NCBI GenBank assembly: GCA_036658435.1
Contig: JAVXEO010000002.1
Location: 1-64,000 of the forward strand
DNA length: 64,000 nt
Reading direction: 5' to 3'
DNA from: DIGJ01 sp036658435
Lineage (GTDB): Bacteria > Bacillota > Clostridia > Lachnospirales > Lachnospiraceae
Shown: positions 25,060 to 34,599 of the stretch, in pieces
Numbering within the stretch: position 1 is the stretch's first letter
How the letters are laid out: each line of letters begins with the position of its first letter
Position numbers and translations under genes: made by a program
The notes under the pieces: generated by a model
What the model saw: the letters and a program-made list of their open reading frames with translations, nothing else
What the model was told of the DNA's origin: nothing
Databases searched by the model: none

Positions 25060-25848
25060 TTATATTTCTAGCAAATTGACTTTTCCTGCCTTTATAAGCA
25101 CTTCTTTTTCTATTTTCCCGTTATCACCCTGGGAAAATTGTAAAAAGCGGCACATAGCATCTTCTCGTTCGATGTCTTGTATTACAAGAAAGAATTTACC
25201 ATTTTCATCTGTTTTTGTTTCAAAAATCGGACAAATTCGCGTTCCAATCTTCTTATAGTCCAAAGAAAGGTCTTCTTCCATCTTATAGGTATTATTTTCC
25301 TGGCTTATCACCTCTTGCACTCGAAATTCTTCCATATTTTTCATTTCTTTATCCATAATACAGAAACTTTTTCCCTCCAGATCTGAGTTCTTTGGATTAT
25401 AAATACATATTTGCTTCTCTTCTTCTGGATTTCTATGCTTTTTATAATCATACAAAAGTTTGTAATCGTTTGGATTGGTATTATAAAAAACTTTTATGTT
25501 ACTATAAGGTCTGCCCTTCCCTTCTATACATGTGGTTTTATCCGGAAGTGCATAGGATTTACTTGGTTTCATATAAACTTTTACAAGAGGATATTTTCCT
25601 GGCATTTTGTCTAAATCAATGGAAATCCGTTCCGTTATGTAATTTGTCGCCTCTACTTTAAGTACAAGCTGCCGTAATGGTACATTAACAAAAAGATAAA
25701 ATCCTTCTTTTTTCCATATAGGGAAACTGCTGCAGCCTTCTATGGATAAGTGGGTTCCATTTAATATTTTCTGGGTGTAATCATCCAAAACCTTAACGGC
25801 AAAGGACAAGGTAATTCTCACCTTTTCACAAATTTCAATTTTTTCCAT
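25060..25848 (-). CDS. Beta-rich eCIS-associated protein, function unknown
   Basis: The start is ATG 25848, because GAGGTGA (the end of the DUF4255 gene) lies nine bases upstream. The protein is 262 residues. The N-terminal ~110 residues resemble a carboxypeptidase-regulatory or Ig-like beta-sandwich (ITLSFAVKVLDDYTQKILNG ... LRQLVLKVEATNYITERISIDL). A middle basic/aromatic stretch follows, then a second beta segment near TKTDENGKFFLVIQDIER. It has no signal peptide or helix long enough to cross a membrane. Its position directly between cap and PAAR genes suggests a structural part or a cargo adaptor. I do not recognise a precise family. Confidence 0.55.
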   Translation of the reverse strand: MEKIEICEKVRITLSFAVKVLDDYTQKILNGTHLSIEGCSSFPIWKKEGFYLFVNVPLRQLVLKVEATNYITERISIDLDKMPGKYPLVKVYMKPSKSYALPDKTTCIEGKGRPYSNIKVFYNTNPNDYKLLYDYKKHRNPEEEKQICIYNPKNSDLEGKSFCIMDKEMKNMEEFRVQEVISQENNTYKMEEDLSLDYKKIGTRICPIFETKTDENGKFFLVIQDIEREDAMCRFLQFSQGDNGKIEKEVLIKAGKVNLLEI

Positions 25849-25855
25849 TGTCGTT

Positions 25856-26431
25856 TCACCTCTTTTCAACCATATCAAATGAAACATCTCGAACTCTTTG
25901 AATTTCTCTTGTTTTTTCGGATTCTAATTTAACCGGTGAAACTTTAATAAAAAAAGAGAGCCGATAGGGAATATTGGGTGCATTCCATATACGTATCTTT
26001 TCTTCCATATCCATAGATATCATATTTACCGATATGGATAAAAAATCATTTTTTTCAACAGGTTCTAACGTTTCTTCATGAAGCAATGTATGGTCCAGAA
26101 GCACCTGCATCGCTCTCCCTAATACCTTTTGTTCCTCACTTGCTCTAAATTTTACATCTCCATCGGAGTATGCCGTTATCATATAATAAAGCGATAAGCA
26201 TGTAGATGGGTATCGCTGTTCCGAAAGTGATAAGTTGTTCATTCCGGTCTCTTGATACTCTTTACATTCCTCCACATTATAAAGACAGAGTCCCAAAACG
26301 GCATCTCCTTTTTCAGAAGGAGAACATAGAAGAATCGTATCTCGATTATGTATTACATCTGGAATCATATTATCTCTTAACATTTTTACTAAAGCGTTTC
26401 CCACTTCGGAAACAATGGCATAATTACCCAT
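25856..26431 (-). CDS. DUF4255 (Pvc16-like) cap protein
   Basis: This 191-residue protein fits the DUF4255/Pvc16 N-terminal family, the terminator that caps the tube and sheath of extracellular contractile injection systems. Typical features are the N-terminal YAIVSEVGNALVKMLRDNMIPD helix, an ILLCSPSE strand, LGLCLYNVEE, a PSTCLSLYYMITAYSDGD core and the C-terminal YRLSFFIKVSPVKLES. Its presence is one of the diagnostic marks of an eCIS locus as opposed to a phage tail. Its last codons contain the ribosome binding site of the next gene. Confidence 0.85.
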   Translation of the reverse strand: MGNYAIVSEVGNALVKMLRDNMIPDVIHNRDTILLCSPSEKGDAVLGLCLYNVEECKEYQETGMNNLSLSEQRYPSTCLSLYYMITAYSDGDVKFRASEEQKVLGRAMQVLLDHTLLHEETLEPVEKNDFLSISVNMISMDMEEKIRIWNAPNIPYRLSFFIKVSPVKLESEKTREIQRVRDVSFDMVEKR

Positions 26432-26451
26432 TTATTTACTCCTTTCTCCAG

Positions 26452-28578
26452 TTACAGTTCCGTCTTTTCTTCCTCTTTTTTTTCTGTTACTATTTTTCCT
26501 TTTCGAAAAATACCTTCTTCTTTTACTTTACCATTTTGAGGATTATAAAGAATTCCTTCTCCCTGGTATTCTCCCATTAAGAACCCACCCTTATAAAGGA
26601 GATTTCCCTGCTTGTCATACAAAACTCCTTCTCCTTCGTATTGACCCATATAAAAATTTCCTTCATATAGCAGGTATTTTTTATTCGCTTGATATAACTT
26701 ACCATTTCCATGGTAGCTTCCTTGATAAAATTCACCGTCATAAAGTAATGTCTGCTTTTTAGTATCGAAGAGTTTACCCTTTCCGGAATAAATTCCTCCA
26801 TCAAAGGTTCCTTCATAGCGTAGATTTTGCGTTTTTTTGTCATATTCTTTTCCTGATCCAAAATATTTTCCTTCTCTAAAGGTGCCATCATAAATTAAGT
26901 GTTCTTTATCATATTCTTTTCCGGCGCCTTCATATTTTCCTTTTACCCACTCACCTTCATATACCTTATTCTCCTTTGTATCATAGAATATTCCCTGACC
27001 TTCATAGGTTCCATTCTGGAATTCACCTTCATATACTATCTTTTCCTTTTTATATAAAGTTCCTTTTCCTTCATACTTTCCCTTTACAAATTCTCCCTCA
27101 TACAAAATATTTTTCTTCTCATACAAAACTCCGGCTCCTTCATAAAGACCGTCTACAAAGTTTCCACTATAAAGAGGTTCTCCTTCTTCATAAATTGTAC
27201 CCTCTCCATTATATAAATCATCCACGATATTTCCTTCATATAGGATGTTACCTTTTTCGTCTTTTATAAGACTCATACCGCCTAGACGCTCTCCTGCCTT
27301 GAATTCCCCATCATAAATACATTCTTTTCCTTTGTAAAGTTTTCCGGTTCCTTCATATAGGCCTGTCACAAAGTTCCCCTCGTAAACAAGTTGTTTCTTT
27401 TTATATAATTTTCCTTTCCCCTGATAGCTTCCTTCTGCAAATTCTCCATCATATAAAAGAATACCTTTCTTGTTATATAGTTTTCCTTTCCCCTGATAGT
27501 TTCCTTCTGCAAATTCTCCATCATATAAAAGGATACCTTTCTTGTTATATAGTTTTCCGGTTCCTTCAAAAGCTTTTCCTTTTATTCCACCTACATATTG
27601 TATTTCTCCTGTATCATAAAATACAGTTCCCATCCCTTCTATTAATTGGTTGGACTTAAATTCTCCCTGGTCTCTTACGCTGCCATCCTGATAGAGTTTT
27701 CCCTGTCCCTCTTTTTGACCCAATACAAAATTCCCTTCATATAAGGTCTGTCCATTTTCATACAATATTCCTATTCCATGGTAAAGATCTGCTTGAAAGT
27801 TTCCCTCGTACTCTTTTTTCCCCTGTTCATTTAATATGGTTCCCATTCCTTCTTTTTTTCCTTGAACAAATGAACCTTGGTATTCTATGGTTTTCCTTTT
27901 ACTATAAAGAACTCCGGTTCCTTCATAAAGACCTTCCTTAAAGTTTCCTTCATAAACGATATTTTCCTCTTCATCATAAAGAGTCCCTTTTCCATGGTAT
28001 TTATTCATGGAAAAATCACCCTTGTAACAAATTTTTCCATTTTTGTAAAACAGTGTTCCAATTCCTTCATACAAGTCATTTGTAAACTCCCCAGAATAAA
28101 CCAGATTTCCTTTATAGTCATATAATTTTCCTTTACCATTTGTATGTCCATCTTCCAATTTTCCTACATATAGAATTACTTTTTTGGAAGCATCTGTTAA
28201 TTTTACTTTTCCATTATAACCAAACATGGCTTCTGAATTAACTACCATAGTTTTCGAAAAGAAGATAGCCTGTATTTTAGGAATTCCATATCGAATTCCT
28301 AAAAATAAAAGTAAAAGAACCAGGATGGATAGAATAAGTACTAATTTTTTTGCAATGTAGTAATGTCCTATTTTGAAATATTCTTTTAAAGATTTCGGTT
28401 TTTCTCCCACTGCTTTTTTTAGTTCACTTTGCACATCGCTAATTGCTGCATTCATAATTCCATCCGGATTTAACATGCGTTTGAAATTACGTTCTATCGC
28501 TATAAATGGTCTTAAAAAAACTCTTTTCAATTTTCGTGCACCGATTCCCAGTGTCTTTAAAAAATTAAATCTATTCAT
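26452..28578 (-). CDS. Membrane-anchored MORN-repeat protein
   Basis: The protein has 708 residues. The N-terminal ~76 residues are basic and helical, and a single hydrophobic helix spans about residues 77-97. From ~118 to the end are about 23 full MORN repeats plus a partial one, each about 23-25 residues with the pattern GxFxxGxYxGxGxLYxxxxxxxYx. The run ends in a charged EKKEEEKTEL tail. MORN repeats form elongated beta-hairpin solenoids that bind lipids or proteins. With one helix and a basic N-terminus, the repeats are predicted to lie outside the cytoplasm (inference). Two repeats are nearly identical at DNA level (27421-27558). It is encoded between the pseudokinase-like and DUF4255 genes, inside the structural block of the injection system. 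Confidence 0.8.
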   Translation of the reverse strand: MNRFNFLKTLGIGARKLKRVFLRPFIAIERNFKRMLNPDGIMNAAISDVQSELKKAVGEKPKSLKEYFKIGHYYIAKKLVLILSILVLLLLFLGIRYGIPKIQAIFFSKTMVVNSEAMFGYNGKVKLTDASKKVILYVGKLEDGHTNGKGKLYDYKGNLVYSGEFTNDLYEGIGTLFYKNGKICYKGDFSMNKYHGKGTLYDEEENIVYEGNFKEGLYEGTGVLYSKRKTIEYQGSFVQGKKEGMGTILNEQGKKEYEGNFQADLYHGIGILYENGQTLYEGNFVLGQKEGQGKLYQDGSVRDQGEFKSNQLIEGMGTVFYDTGEIQYVGGIKGKAFEGTGKLYNKKGILLYDGEFAEGNYQGKGKLYNKKGILLYDGEFAEGSYQGKGKLYKKKQLVYEGNFVTGLYEGTGKLYKGKECIYDGEFKAGERLGGMSLIKDEKGNILYEGNIVDDLYNGEGTIYEEGEPLYSGNFVDGLYEGAGVLYEKKNILYEGEFVKGKYEGKGTLYKKEKIVYEGEFQNGTYEGQGIFYDTKENKVYEGEWVKGKYEGAGKEYDKEHLIYDGTFREGKYFGSGKEYDKKTQNLRYEGTFDGGIYSGKGKLFDTKKQTLLYDGEFYQGSYHGNGKLYQANKKYLLYEGNFYMGQYEGEGVLYDKQGNLLYKGGFLMGEYQGEGILYNPQNGKVKEEGIFRKGKIVTEKKEEEKTEL
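27421..27558. repeat. 72-bp tandem duplication inside the MORN gene
   Basis: Bases 27421-27486 recur at 27493-27558 with only two differences, a period of 72 bases or 24 codons (one MORN unit). The other repeats in the gene have diverged much more, so this duplication is recent. Confidence 0.75.
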
Positions 28579-28597
28579 TTTCTCATCACCACTTCCT

Positions 28598-29506
28598 TCA
28601 TTCCTTTATTTTCTCATCTTTCATAATTTTTATTGTTCCAATGCTTTCTATTCTTTCTCCCTCTTTTTTTTCTTTTTTTTGGAAAGAAGAAAAAACAATA
28701 AAAATCATAATACATAGAAGAAGCGCAACGGTTCCTATTGCCCGCATAAATTTTGCTTTTGACTTTAATTTATCCCAAATTCGAAATGCCTTTGTATTGG
28801 GTCTTATTTTTAAATAAGAATCTTCCTTCAATAATTCCTGATACATTTTGTCATAATTTTGATAGAGTGAAAAATAGGTTTTGTAATCCTGGTATTCTTC
28901 GCTTTCTTCCTGAAAGCTTTCATAAAACATCATTAGAATCGGACTGGAATTCAACTTAATTTCTTCAGCAAACAGCTGCTCCATTATGACTTTTATTCTT
29001 TGATTTACCATAGTTGAAGTAATCTTTGGATATTGCTCATATTCACATAAGCTGTACTCAAATACACTTTCCAGTGTCTCTGATACTCCCATGTTTTCAT
29101 TTCTTAAAACTTCATATTGGACATAAAGTGGCATATTTAACAGTACCATTTTTTCCAGGAGCCTTTTTCCTATTTCTAAGCGTTCTCGAAAACTGCAGTT
29201 TTCTTCCCTTAATTTTTCTGCTAATTTTTTTTCTTTTTGATATCGAAAGACCGCATAGAAGTCCCCTTCTTTTGAAAAGCATTCTACATAATCTTCAAAG
29301 GTTGTACTTTCCTGCATTTTTGTAAAAAAAGGAACGACCTGATAAATTGTTTCTTTGTCTGTAATATGTATAATTAGATACTTTTGTCCATTTTCCGCCA
29401 CTTTATTGATATCTGAATTTTCTTCACAAATAAGAATTTCTTGTATTTCAGTTTCTTTCTGTCTCTGTATGATGTAATAATCTCGGTTATAGGTTTTAAT
29501 TAGCAT
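28598..29506 (-). CDS. Pseudokinase-like protein with C-terminal membrane helix
   Basis: The likely start is ATG 29506, giving 302 residues; TTG 29509 or 29527 are alternatives. The first ~250 residues are laid out like a small protein-kinase fold: a beta-rich start with YYIIQRQKETEIQEIL, then a helical LRERLEIGKRLLEKMVLLNMPLYVQYEVLRNENM region resembling the helix and catalytic-loop part of kinases but without HRD, DFG or a VAIK lysine. A hydrophobic helix (about residues 252-275) follows, then a short charged tail. This resembles the layout of EssB/YukC of type VII secretion, a membrane pseudokinase; the comparison is an inference from architecture. It lies directly upstream of the MORN membrane protein. 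Confidence 0.5.
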   Translation of the reverse strand: MLIKTYNRDYYIIQRQKETEIQEILICEENSDINKVAENGQKYLIIHITDKETIYQVVPFFTKMQESTTFEDYVECFSKEGDFYAVFRYQKEKKLAEKLREENCSFRERLEIGKRLLEKMVLLNMPLYVQYEVLRNENMGVSETLESVFEYSLCEYEQYPKITSTMVNQRIKVIMEQLFAEEIKLNSSPILMMFYESFQEESEEYQDYKTYFSLYQNYDKMYQELLKEDSYLKIRPNTKAFRIWDKLKSKAKFMRAIGTVALLLCIMIFIVFSSFQKKEKKEGERIESIGTIKIMKDEKIKE

Positions 29507-29551
29507 CAAAACACCATGCCTTTCCAAGCTCTGCTTTTTTTGAAATAGCTT

Positions 29552-31285
29552 CTATCGAACTACCACAAATGTAGATGCCTTCAGGTCCGGATCATCCTTG
29601 CTTTGTGCCAGTATTTCATACACCCCAGCTCTATTTGGTGATGTATACATACCATTTTCATCAATGGTTCCTCCATCCGGTTCCTTAATACTCCATTCTA
29701 CTCTAGGACTTGTTTCGTCCCCAATCATTGCCTGAAAATAATAATTTTCACGCAAAGAAAGGTCCTGCATATCCGGACAAATGTGCATGGTTACTTTCTT
29801 TTTTTCGATGACAACATCTGTTTTATCCCTTAAGGCTGTCCAGTAAATCTTAGCCTGTCTTGCCAAGGTGTCTTCTAAACAGCGGATTCCAATTACAAAG
29901 GTTCCTTTTGTAATATCTATTTTTACAGCAGTTTCTGCTTTTACTTCTATTTGTTTATCTTCAAAGATATCCTGTTTTCCAAAAATAATAGGACTGTCCT
30001 CTCTTAAGGTACTTGCAATTCCAACAAATATTTGCACATCTCCCAGTCCCAATCCATGAATAATTTCTTTTGAGAAAAATGTTTTCCCCGCGGTTCCGCC
30101 AATACCCAGATCGATAACTTCCACTCCCGATGCCGCCAGTTTCTGTTGTTTTCCCTGTTCTGTTGTCCCGTTTGAGTAGTTTTTATTGCTTTTCTCCTCT
30201 ATTTTTTTTGTTTTCTGGTTCCAGGCTAACTGCTGAAATACAGAAGCCAAATCACTATTAAATACATATTGATGGAAGGGCATTGCTTCTACACTGTCAA
30301 TTACATAAGAAGCTCCTGCATGAATTACCATGATTTTTGCAAGATAAATACTTTGCTGAAATGTATTTTGAACAATGGTTTCCATGGCTCCTCTATAATA
30401 ATTTTTCAAAATTTCATTTTGTATGCTTTCCTTTACCAGCTTTACCTTACTGCTGCAATGTGCTTTTCCTTCTACTTCTTTTTCGCCAATCCTTAGTACA
30501 AAGCTGTTTGGCTGAATGTCAATACTTCCTTCTACTCCTTGCATTGAATTTACATTTACCTTGTAATGCAGCTCATATTGATAGGCCTTTTCCTGTTCTT
30601 CCTCTGCAAAGGTAACTAAAACATTGTTTTTCCCCTGGATTTGCAAACAAGATAATTCCATGGTATATGAAAATCCAATTGGAAGCTGTTGTCCCATATT
30701 CTCAATAAAAATAGTAAGATCAAATTCGCCTTGTCCCTCTGCATACTTTGGTACTACCTGTTTTATCCGAATTCCATTTCCCCAATAAATAGTTTTTGTT
30801 TCTTCATAAAAACTGGCGGTAGAAAGATTTTCATCCTCCGGTTCTTGATTTGTTAAATAAATATGACTACATTCCGCATATTTATTGTATTCCACGTTAT
30901 CTCCTTTTGCACTTGTATTTGCAATACTATGCACTGGTTCCTTTTCTTTTTCCATATAGTCCATACATAAATAAAGATAGTTTCCATTTTCATCTTCGAT
31001 GGATTCAAATCCTTCTATCATAGACAATTTTTTCGTTACCGGAGCATCAATTACAATTTCCCTTCCTGCAAAGTCCAAAGCAAAACCAGGTTCCAGTGAA
31101 ATCGTTTTGTCATCAATTAGAACTACATTTAAACCGCACACCACACCGGTTCCATGTAAAAAACGATTTGTCATTCTCCGCTTATCATTCATGTATTTTT
31201 GTTCGGTTTCAAAATCATCCACACTTAATAATTTTCCATAAAAATATTTATTCCTTTCAAATGGGAAATATTTTAGATTCTTCAT
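29552..31285 (-). CDS. eCIS baseplate-associated/fibre-like protein with C-terminal Ig-like domain
   Basis: This 577-residue protein begins with a block found next to tail-I genes in many eCIS loci: PFERNKYFYGKLLSVDDFE, EQKYMNDKRRMTNRFLHGTG and VVCGLNV. Strand-rich segments follow. The last ~85 residues form an Ig-like/bacterial surface domain (VEWSIKEPDGGTIDENGMYTSPNRAG). It probably decorates the baseplate and may contribute to target binding. It overlaps nothing, starts two bases after the tail-I-like gene and has AGGAGG before the ATG. No classical trimeric phage-fibre motif is seen, so the fibre role is an inference. Confidence 0.6.
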   Translation of the reverse strand: MKNLKYFPFERNKYFYGKLLSVDDFETEQKYMNDKRRMTNRFLHGTGVVCGLNVVLIDDKTISLEPGFALDFAGREIVIDAPVTKKLSMIEGFESIEDENGNYLYLCMDYMEKEKEPVHSIANTSAKGDNVEYNKYAECSHIYLTNQEPEDENLSTASFYEETKTIYWGNGIRIKQVVPKYAEGQGEFDLTIFIENMGQQLPIGFSYTMELSCLQIQGKNNVLVTFAEEEQEKAYQYELHYKVNVNSMQGVEGSIDIQPNSFVLRIGEKEVEGKAHCSSKVKLVKESIQNEILKNYYRGAMETIVQNTFQQSIYLAKIMVIHAGASYVIDSVEAMPFHQYVFNSDLASVFQQLAWNQKTKKIEEKSNKNYSNGTTEQGKQQKLAASGVEVIDLGIGGTAGKTFFSKEIIHGLGLGDVQIFVGIASTLREDSPIIFGKQDIFEDKQIEVKAETAVKIDITKGTFVIGIRCLEDTLARQAKIYWTALRDKTDVVIEKKKVTMHICPDMQDLSLRENYYFQAMIGDETSPRVEWSIKEPDGGTIDENGMYTSPNRAGVYEILAQSKDDPDLKASTFVVVR

Positions 31286-31287
31286 AC

Positions 31288-32457
31288 TTACTTCCTCCTA
31301 TGCGATTCAATTTTTGTAAATGGTATGGAGCCTTGTCCATCCAATATAACTGCCCGGTACTGACCTAATACACTGTTAATTCCCAAATAGGAATGTTTGT
31401 CTAAAAAAATATAAGGTTCCAGCAAAACAATATTGCTTTCTATATGAGCCGGTTTTGCATTTTCCACTACTTTTCGTAGGATACGATATTCCTTATTGGA
31501 TCTAAGGGTACCCAGATCAACAATAACTGTAAAAATATAAGGATTATCTCCATATAATTCAGTCAACAGTCTTGCTTTTTGCTTATCTTTACAAAATCCT
31601 TCAATCTGGTAGGATTCTACAATATATGGTGTCCTGCCTGTATACAATTTTACTACTTCTAATAAATAGCTTGTAGTTCCACGCATTCGGTACCATTCCA
31701 TTCCATGAAGCAATAATTCATGTAACTGCTTATCCGTCCATATATAACTGTCATCAATGTTAATCCAGCTAGCCAGCCACTGAAGTAGTTCTCCATTTAC
31801 TGCTTCAAAATCAAAATAAGAAGTAGCATTGTTAATTTTTTCTGTCATGTCTTCATAAATGGATTGGTAAATTCCTAAGTATCTTTCAACAAAAGAGGCA
31901 CTTTTCTTTTCACGTTGGTAAATTTCCGGCAAATACTGCATCCAGGATTCTTTAGGGAAATACATTTTTATTTTATAAATTTCTGGGGATGCCTCTCCCT
32001 GCGCCAACAACCGTATTTGAAACCAAAGGTAGCGGCCGGTTACCTGGTGAAGTAAAATATCTTTTGGTTCATATGCTGTCTTTTGAAGAAATGGAAGGAA
32101 TAGATCTTCTTTTTCTTTCATTGAAAGGCTTTTCGAGGATAAAATATCTTCTACATCGTATTCTTCTTTTCCTTTTATGATTATTTTAGAATCACCTGCA
32201 TATATTTGAAATATAACCGACGCTTCTCCATAAAATGTTCCCGCCACCGTCATTCTATGCCATGGCATTTGTTTTTCTTTACTGTCATATATCTTAGAAA
32301 AAAACTTGCCTTCTGTCTTTTCAATCTCTTTTATTGAGATTCCCATATCTAAGTAACGGATGTTATCACCATTTCCTCTTTGAAAATCCCAGTTTTTGTT
32401 TAATACAAAATATGTTTTCTGTGCTCTCATCTTTTTGCTTCCACTCCTTTGCTGCAT
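31288..32457 (-). CDS. Phage tail protein I-like baseplate component
   Basis: This 389-residue protein has a C-terminal half matching the tail-protein-I family of contractile tails: SWMQYLPEIYQ, FVERYLGIYQSIYEDMTEKI, LLQWLASWINI and WYRMRGTTSYLLEVVKLYTGR. In P2 and in eCIS this component sits at the outer baseplate and joins fibres to the wedge. The N-terminal ~170 residues are a beta-rich addition. A second start at ATG 32430, with GGAAG seven bases upstream, is possible. The order J-like, J-like, I-like is as expected. Confidence 0.82.
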   Translation of the reverse strand: MQQRSGSKKMRAQKTYFVLNKNWDFQRGNGDNIRYLDMGISIKEIEKTEGKFFSKIYDSKEKQMPWHRMTVAGTFYGEASVIFQIYAGDSKIIIKGKEEYDVEDILSSKSLSMKEKEDLFLPFLQKTAYEPKDILLHQVTGRYLWFQIRLLAQGEASPEIYKIKMYFPKESWMQYLPEIYQREKKSASFVERYLGIYQSIYEDMTEKINNATSYFDFEAVNGELLQWLASWINIDDSYIWTDKQLHELLLHGMEWYRMRGTTSYLLEVVKLYTGRTPYIVESYQIEGFCKDKQKARLLTELYGDNPYIFTVIVDLGTLRSNKEYRILRKVVENAKPAHIESNIVLLEPYIFLDKHSYLGINSVLGQYRAVILDGQGSIPFTKIESHRRK

Positions 32458-32469
32458 TCTGTCCGTCCC

Positions 32470-34584
32470 CTATTTCACCTTGTATTCTGCATCTTTCAAA
32501 TAGACCAATCCATTTGCAGGTAAAATAAAGTCTCCATTCATACTTCGGCGGCATCCCTTCCCCATTGCATCCATTGTTAAGGAGTTGATTTTTTCTACGC
32601 AATCCAAAGTATCTATAATTCCATAAATAGAACTATAGGACACGGTTTTTCCAAAATCCCAAGTGTTTTTTTCGAAATAATCCGCAATTGTCTGTCTAAT
32701 TCTTGCCTCAGCGTCCAGGTAATGGGCTTTTACTACCACTTCACAAAACAAATTAAGTCCTATATATTCCGGTGATAGAATCTGAATTTTCGTTCCAATC
32801 ATGCGCTTCTGATCTAATACCCGAAAAATATTTTTATAATATGCTTCACTTAAATTGGCTCTTTTTTCAAGGGAAAATGGTTGTACTGCAACTACAATGG
32901 TGTTCTCCTCCAGACTTCCATCACGTTTTCTCAATGCTGTAGCTTCAATTGCTTTTACATTTTGAATCATAAGTCCCGGAATTTGTCTGACGATATTTTC
33001 ATAGTCTTCATAAGTAACCGCTCTTGTAATTTCCTTACTTTTTCTTTTGAATTCTAAAAAGCAGTCCTGTATATTTCCTTTATCTTCCCCATCTTTGGTA
33101 TCTTTATAGTTGCAAATCATAAGTTCATTCCTATCCGAATTTCTTAGCTCTCGGATTTTTTCTTTTTTTACATTTCCATTGGCTCCAAGAGAACGCTGGC
33201 ATCCAATAACATGTACTTTTCCTTCCGGTGCAAGACCCTTTTCGCAGTCACCAAATTGTATATATCCCTCTTCTTCTTCAAATTGATAATGTTCATCTTC
33301 CGGTGACGATGCATCAAAACTTTCTACTTTCTTCCAGGTCCGAAAGACTCCCTTCTGTATGGAGCTTTCCACCATAATTTCGATGCTGTCATATAAAATA
33401 TCTTCTTCTTCCAGCTCTAGTTTTTGATAGGGAAATGCATTTCCTTCATAGAAAATCTTTGATTCTATTTCTTTTTCATAGGAAACCCGTCGGATTTGCA
33501 TTTCTTCTTTCTCTCCCTCCAACATACTTTTAGGAAAAAGGTATAAAATCCTTCCCTTATCTGTTTCAATCACAGTTTCAATCTCTCCTTGTAATGGAAT
33601 AAACCCAGAATCCCCTTCTATGTAAAAATCAGTTTTTCCTTCCAGTGCAAGTCTTGTATCTCCTTCCAGTACATAATATCCAAATTTTCCCGTATATTCT
33701 TTTGCCTTATACTGATAATCTTCATACTCTACCATAGTTTCCTGTTGGAAAACAGAAAAAGCATGCAATCCAATTCCTTCTAGCACCGGCGCTACATCAT
33801 AGGATGCCGATTCCAAAATTATACGAACCAAGTAAAGATTTCCTCGTTTTTCACATTGGCACATTTTATCATTTAAATAAAAAGAAACTTCTCCATCTTG
33901 TAAAAAGGCAAACGTGTCATCTTTTATAATTTTTTGTTGCTTCCAACCATTCTGGGTATAGCATTCCAGTGAAATACTGGCCAAAGGAAATAAAGTTTCT
34001 TTTTTTATGGGATTTCTTGTAATTCCATATTCTTCAAACAAATCAAAATATATACTGTGAACTTGCTGTCCTGCTAAAGACTGGTTTAATCCAATATAGA
34101 ACATATCTCCGGATTGCGGTTTTGTTCCAAACATATAAAACCGTATTTTTCCACCTAAATGCTGAAGATTATATAAAAAAGAAACTTCTTTTTCTCCCCT
34201 CTTTGCAATTCCTTTTACAATCTGTATTGGTTCCAGGTAGCAGCGGCTTTGAATTTCAAAACACACTTCTCCCGCCATTACTTGACTTTTTCTGGGTAAT
34301 ATTTTTTTATTTTTGGTCTGTATTTCCACCATACCACAAGAAGGCTGCCGCCTTTTCATATGTATTCCAAGGAGTTTAAGATAGTTTAGATAATGTTGTA
34401 TGCCAATTTGATCCATGTGATACTGTTGGTTCTCTTTTAGCCAGGAAAACAGCTGTAACATTGTGATTCCCGGATCATGTTCATTATAATCCGTCCAATC
34501 CGGATAAATAGTGGGAATCATTTTTATTGCTTTTTCTAATATTTCCTCATAGCGTTCTTCATCCAAATGAAATACAGGCAGCAT
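32470..34584 (-). CDS. Baseplate J-like wedge protein 2 (putative baseplate assembly protein)
   Basis: The protein has 704 residues. The N-terminus (DWTDYNEHDPGITMLQLFSWLKENQQYHMDQI) carries the typical D-P-G-I-T-xLQL motif of eCIS wedge proteins. The C-terminal third carries the baseplate-J core: AVTYEDYENIVRQIPGL, a variable middle, and EARIRQTIADYFEKNTWDFGKTVSYSSIY. It corresponds to the second of the two Afp11/12-like wedge subunits. It starts 15 bases after the first and has AAAGGGG before its ATG. Confidence 0.85.
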   Translation of the reverse strand: MLPVFHLDEERYEEILEKAIKMIPTIYPDWTDYNEHDPGITMLQLFSWLKENQQYHMDQIGIQHYLNYLKLLGIHMKRRQPSCGMVEIQTKNKKILPRKSQVMAGEVCFEIQSRCYLEPIQIVKGIAKRGEKEVSFLYNLQHLGGKIRFYMFGTKPQSGDMFYIGLNQSLAGQQVHSIYFDLFEEYGITRNPIKKETLFPLASISLECYTQNGWKQQKIIKDDTFAFLQDGEVSFYLNDKMCQCEKRGNLYLVRIILESASYDVAPVLEGIGLHAFSVFQQETMVEYEDYQYKAKEYTGKFGYYVLEGDTRLALEGKTDFYIEGDSGFIPLQGEIETVIETDKGRILYLFPKSMLEGEKEEMQIRRVSYEKEIESKIFYEGNAFPYQKLELEEEDILYDSIEIMVESSIQKGVFRTWKKVESFDASSPEDEHYQFEEEEGYIQFGDCEKGLAPEGKVHVIGCQRSLGANGNVKKEKIRELRNSDRNELMICNYKDTKDGEDKGNIQDCFLEFKRKSKEITRAVTYEDYENIVRQIPGLMIQNVKAIEATALRKRDGSLEENTIVVAVQPFSLEKRANLSEAYYKNIFRVLDQKRMIGTKIQILSPEYIGLNLFCEVVVKAHYLDAEARIRQTIADYFEKNTWDFGKTVSYSSIYGIIDTLDCVEKINSLTMDAMGKGCRRSMNGDFILPANGLVYLKDAEYKVK

Positions 34585-34599
34585 AGCTTCACCCCTTTC

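Noticed and set aside
26577..27569. Open frames in other phases of the MORN gene
   Set aside because: They are repetitive shadows produced by the MORN repeats; the 708-residue frame has the regular repeat pattern and a membrane helix.
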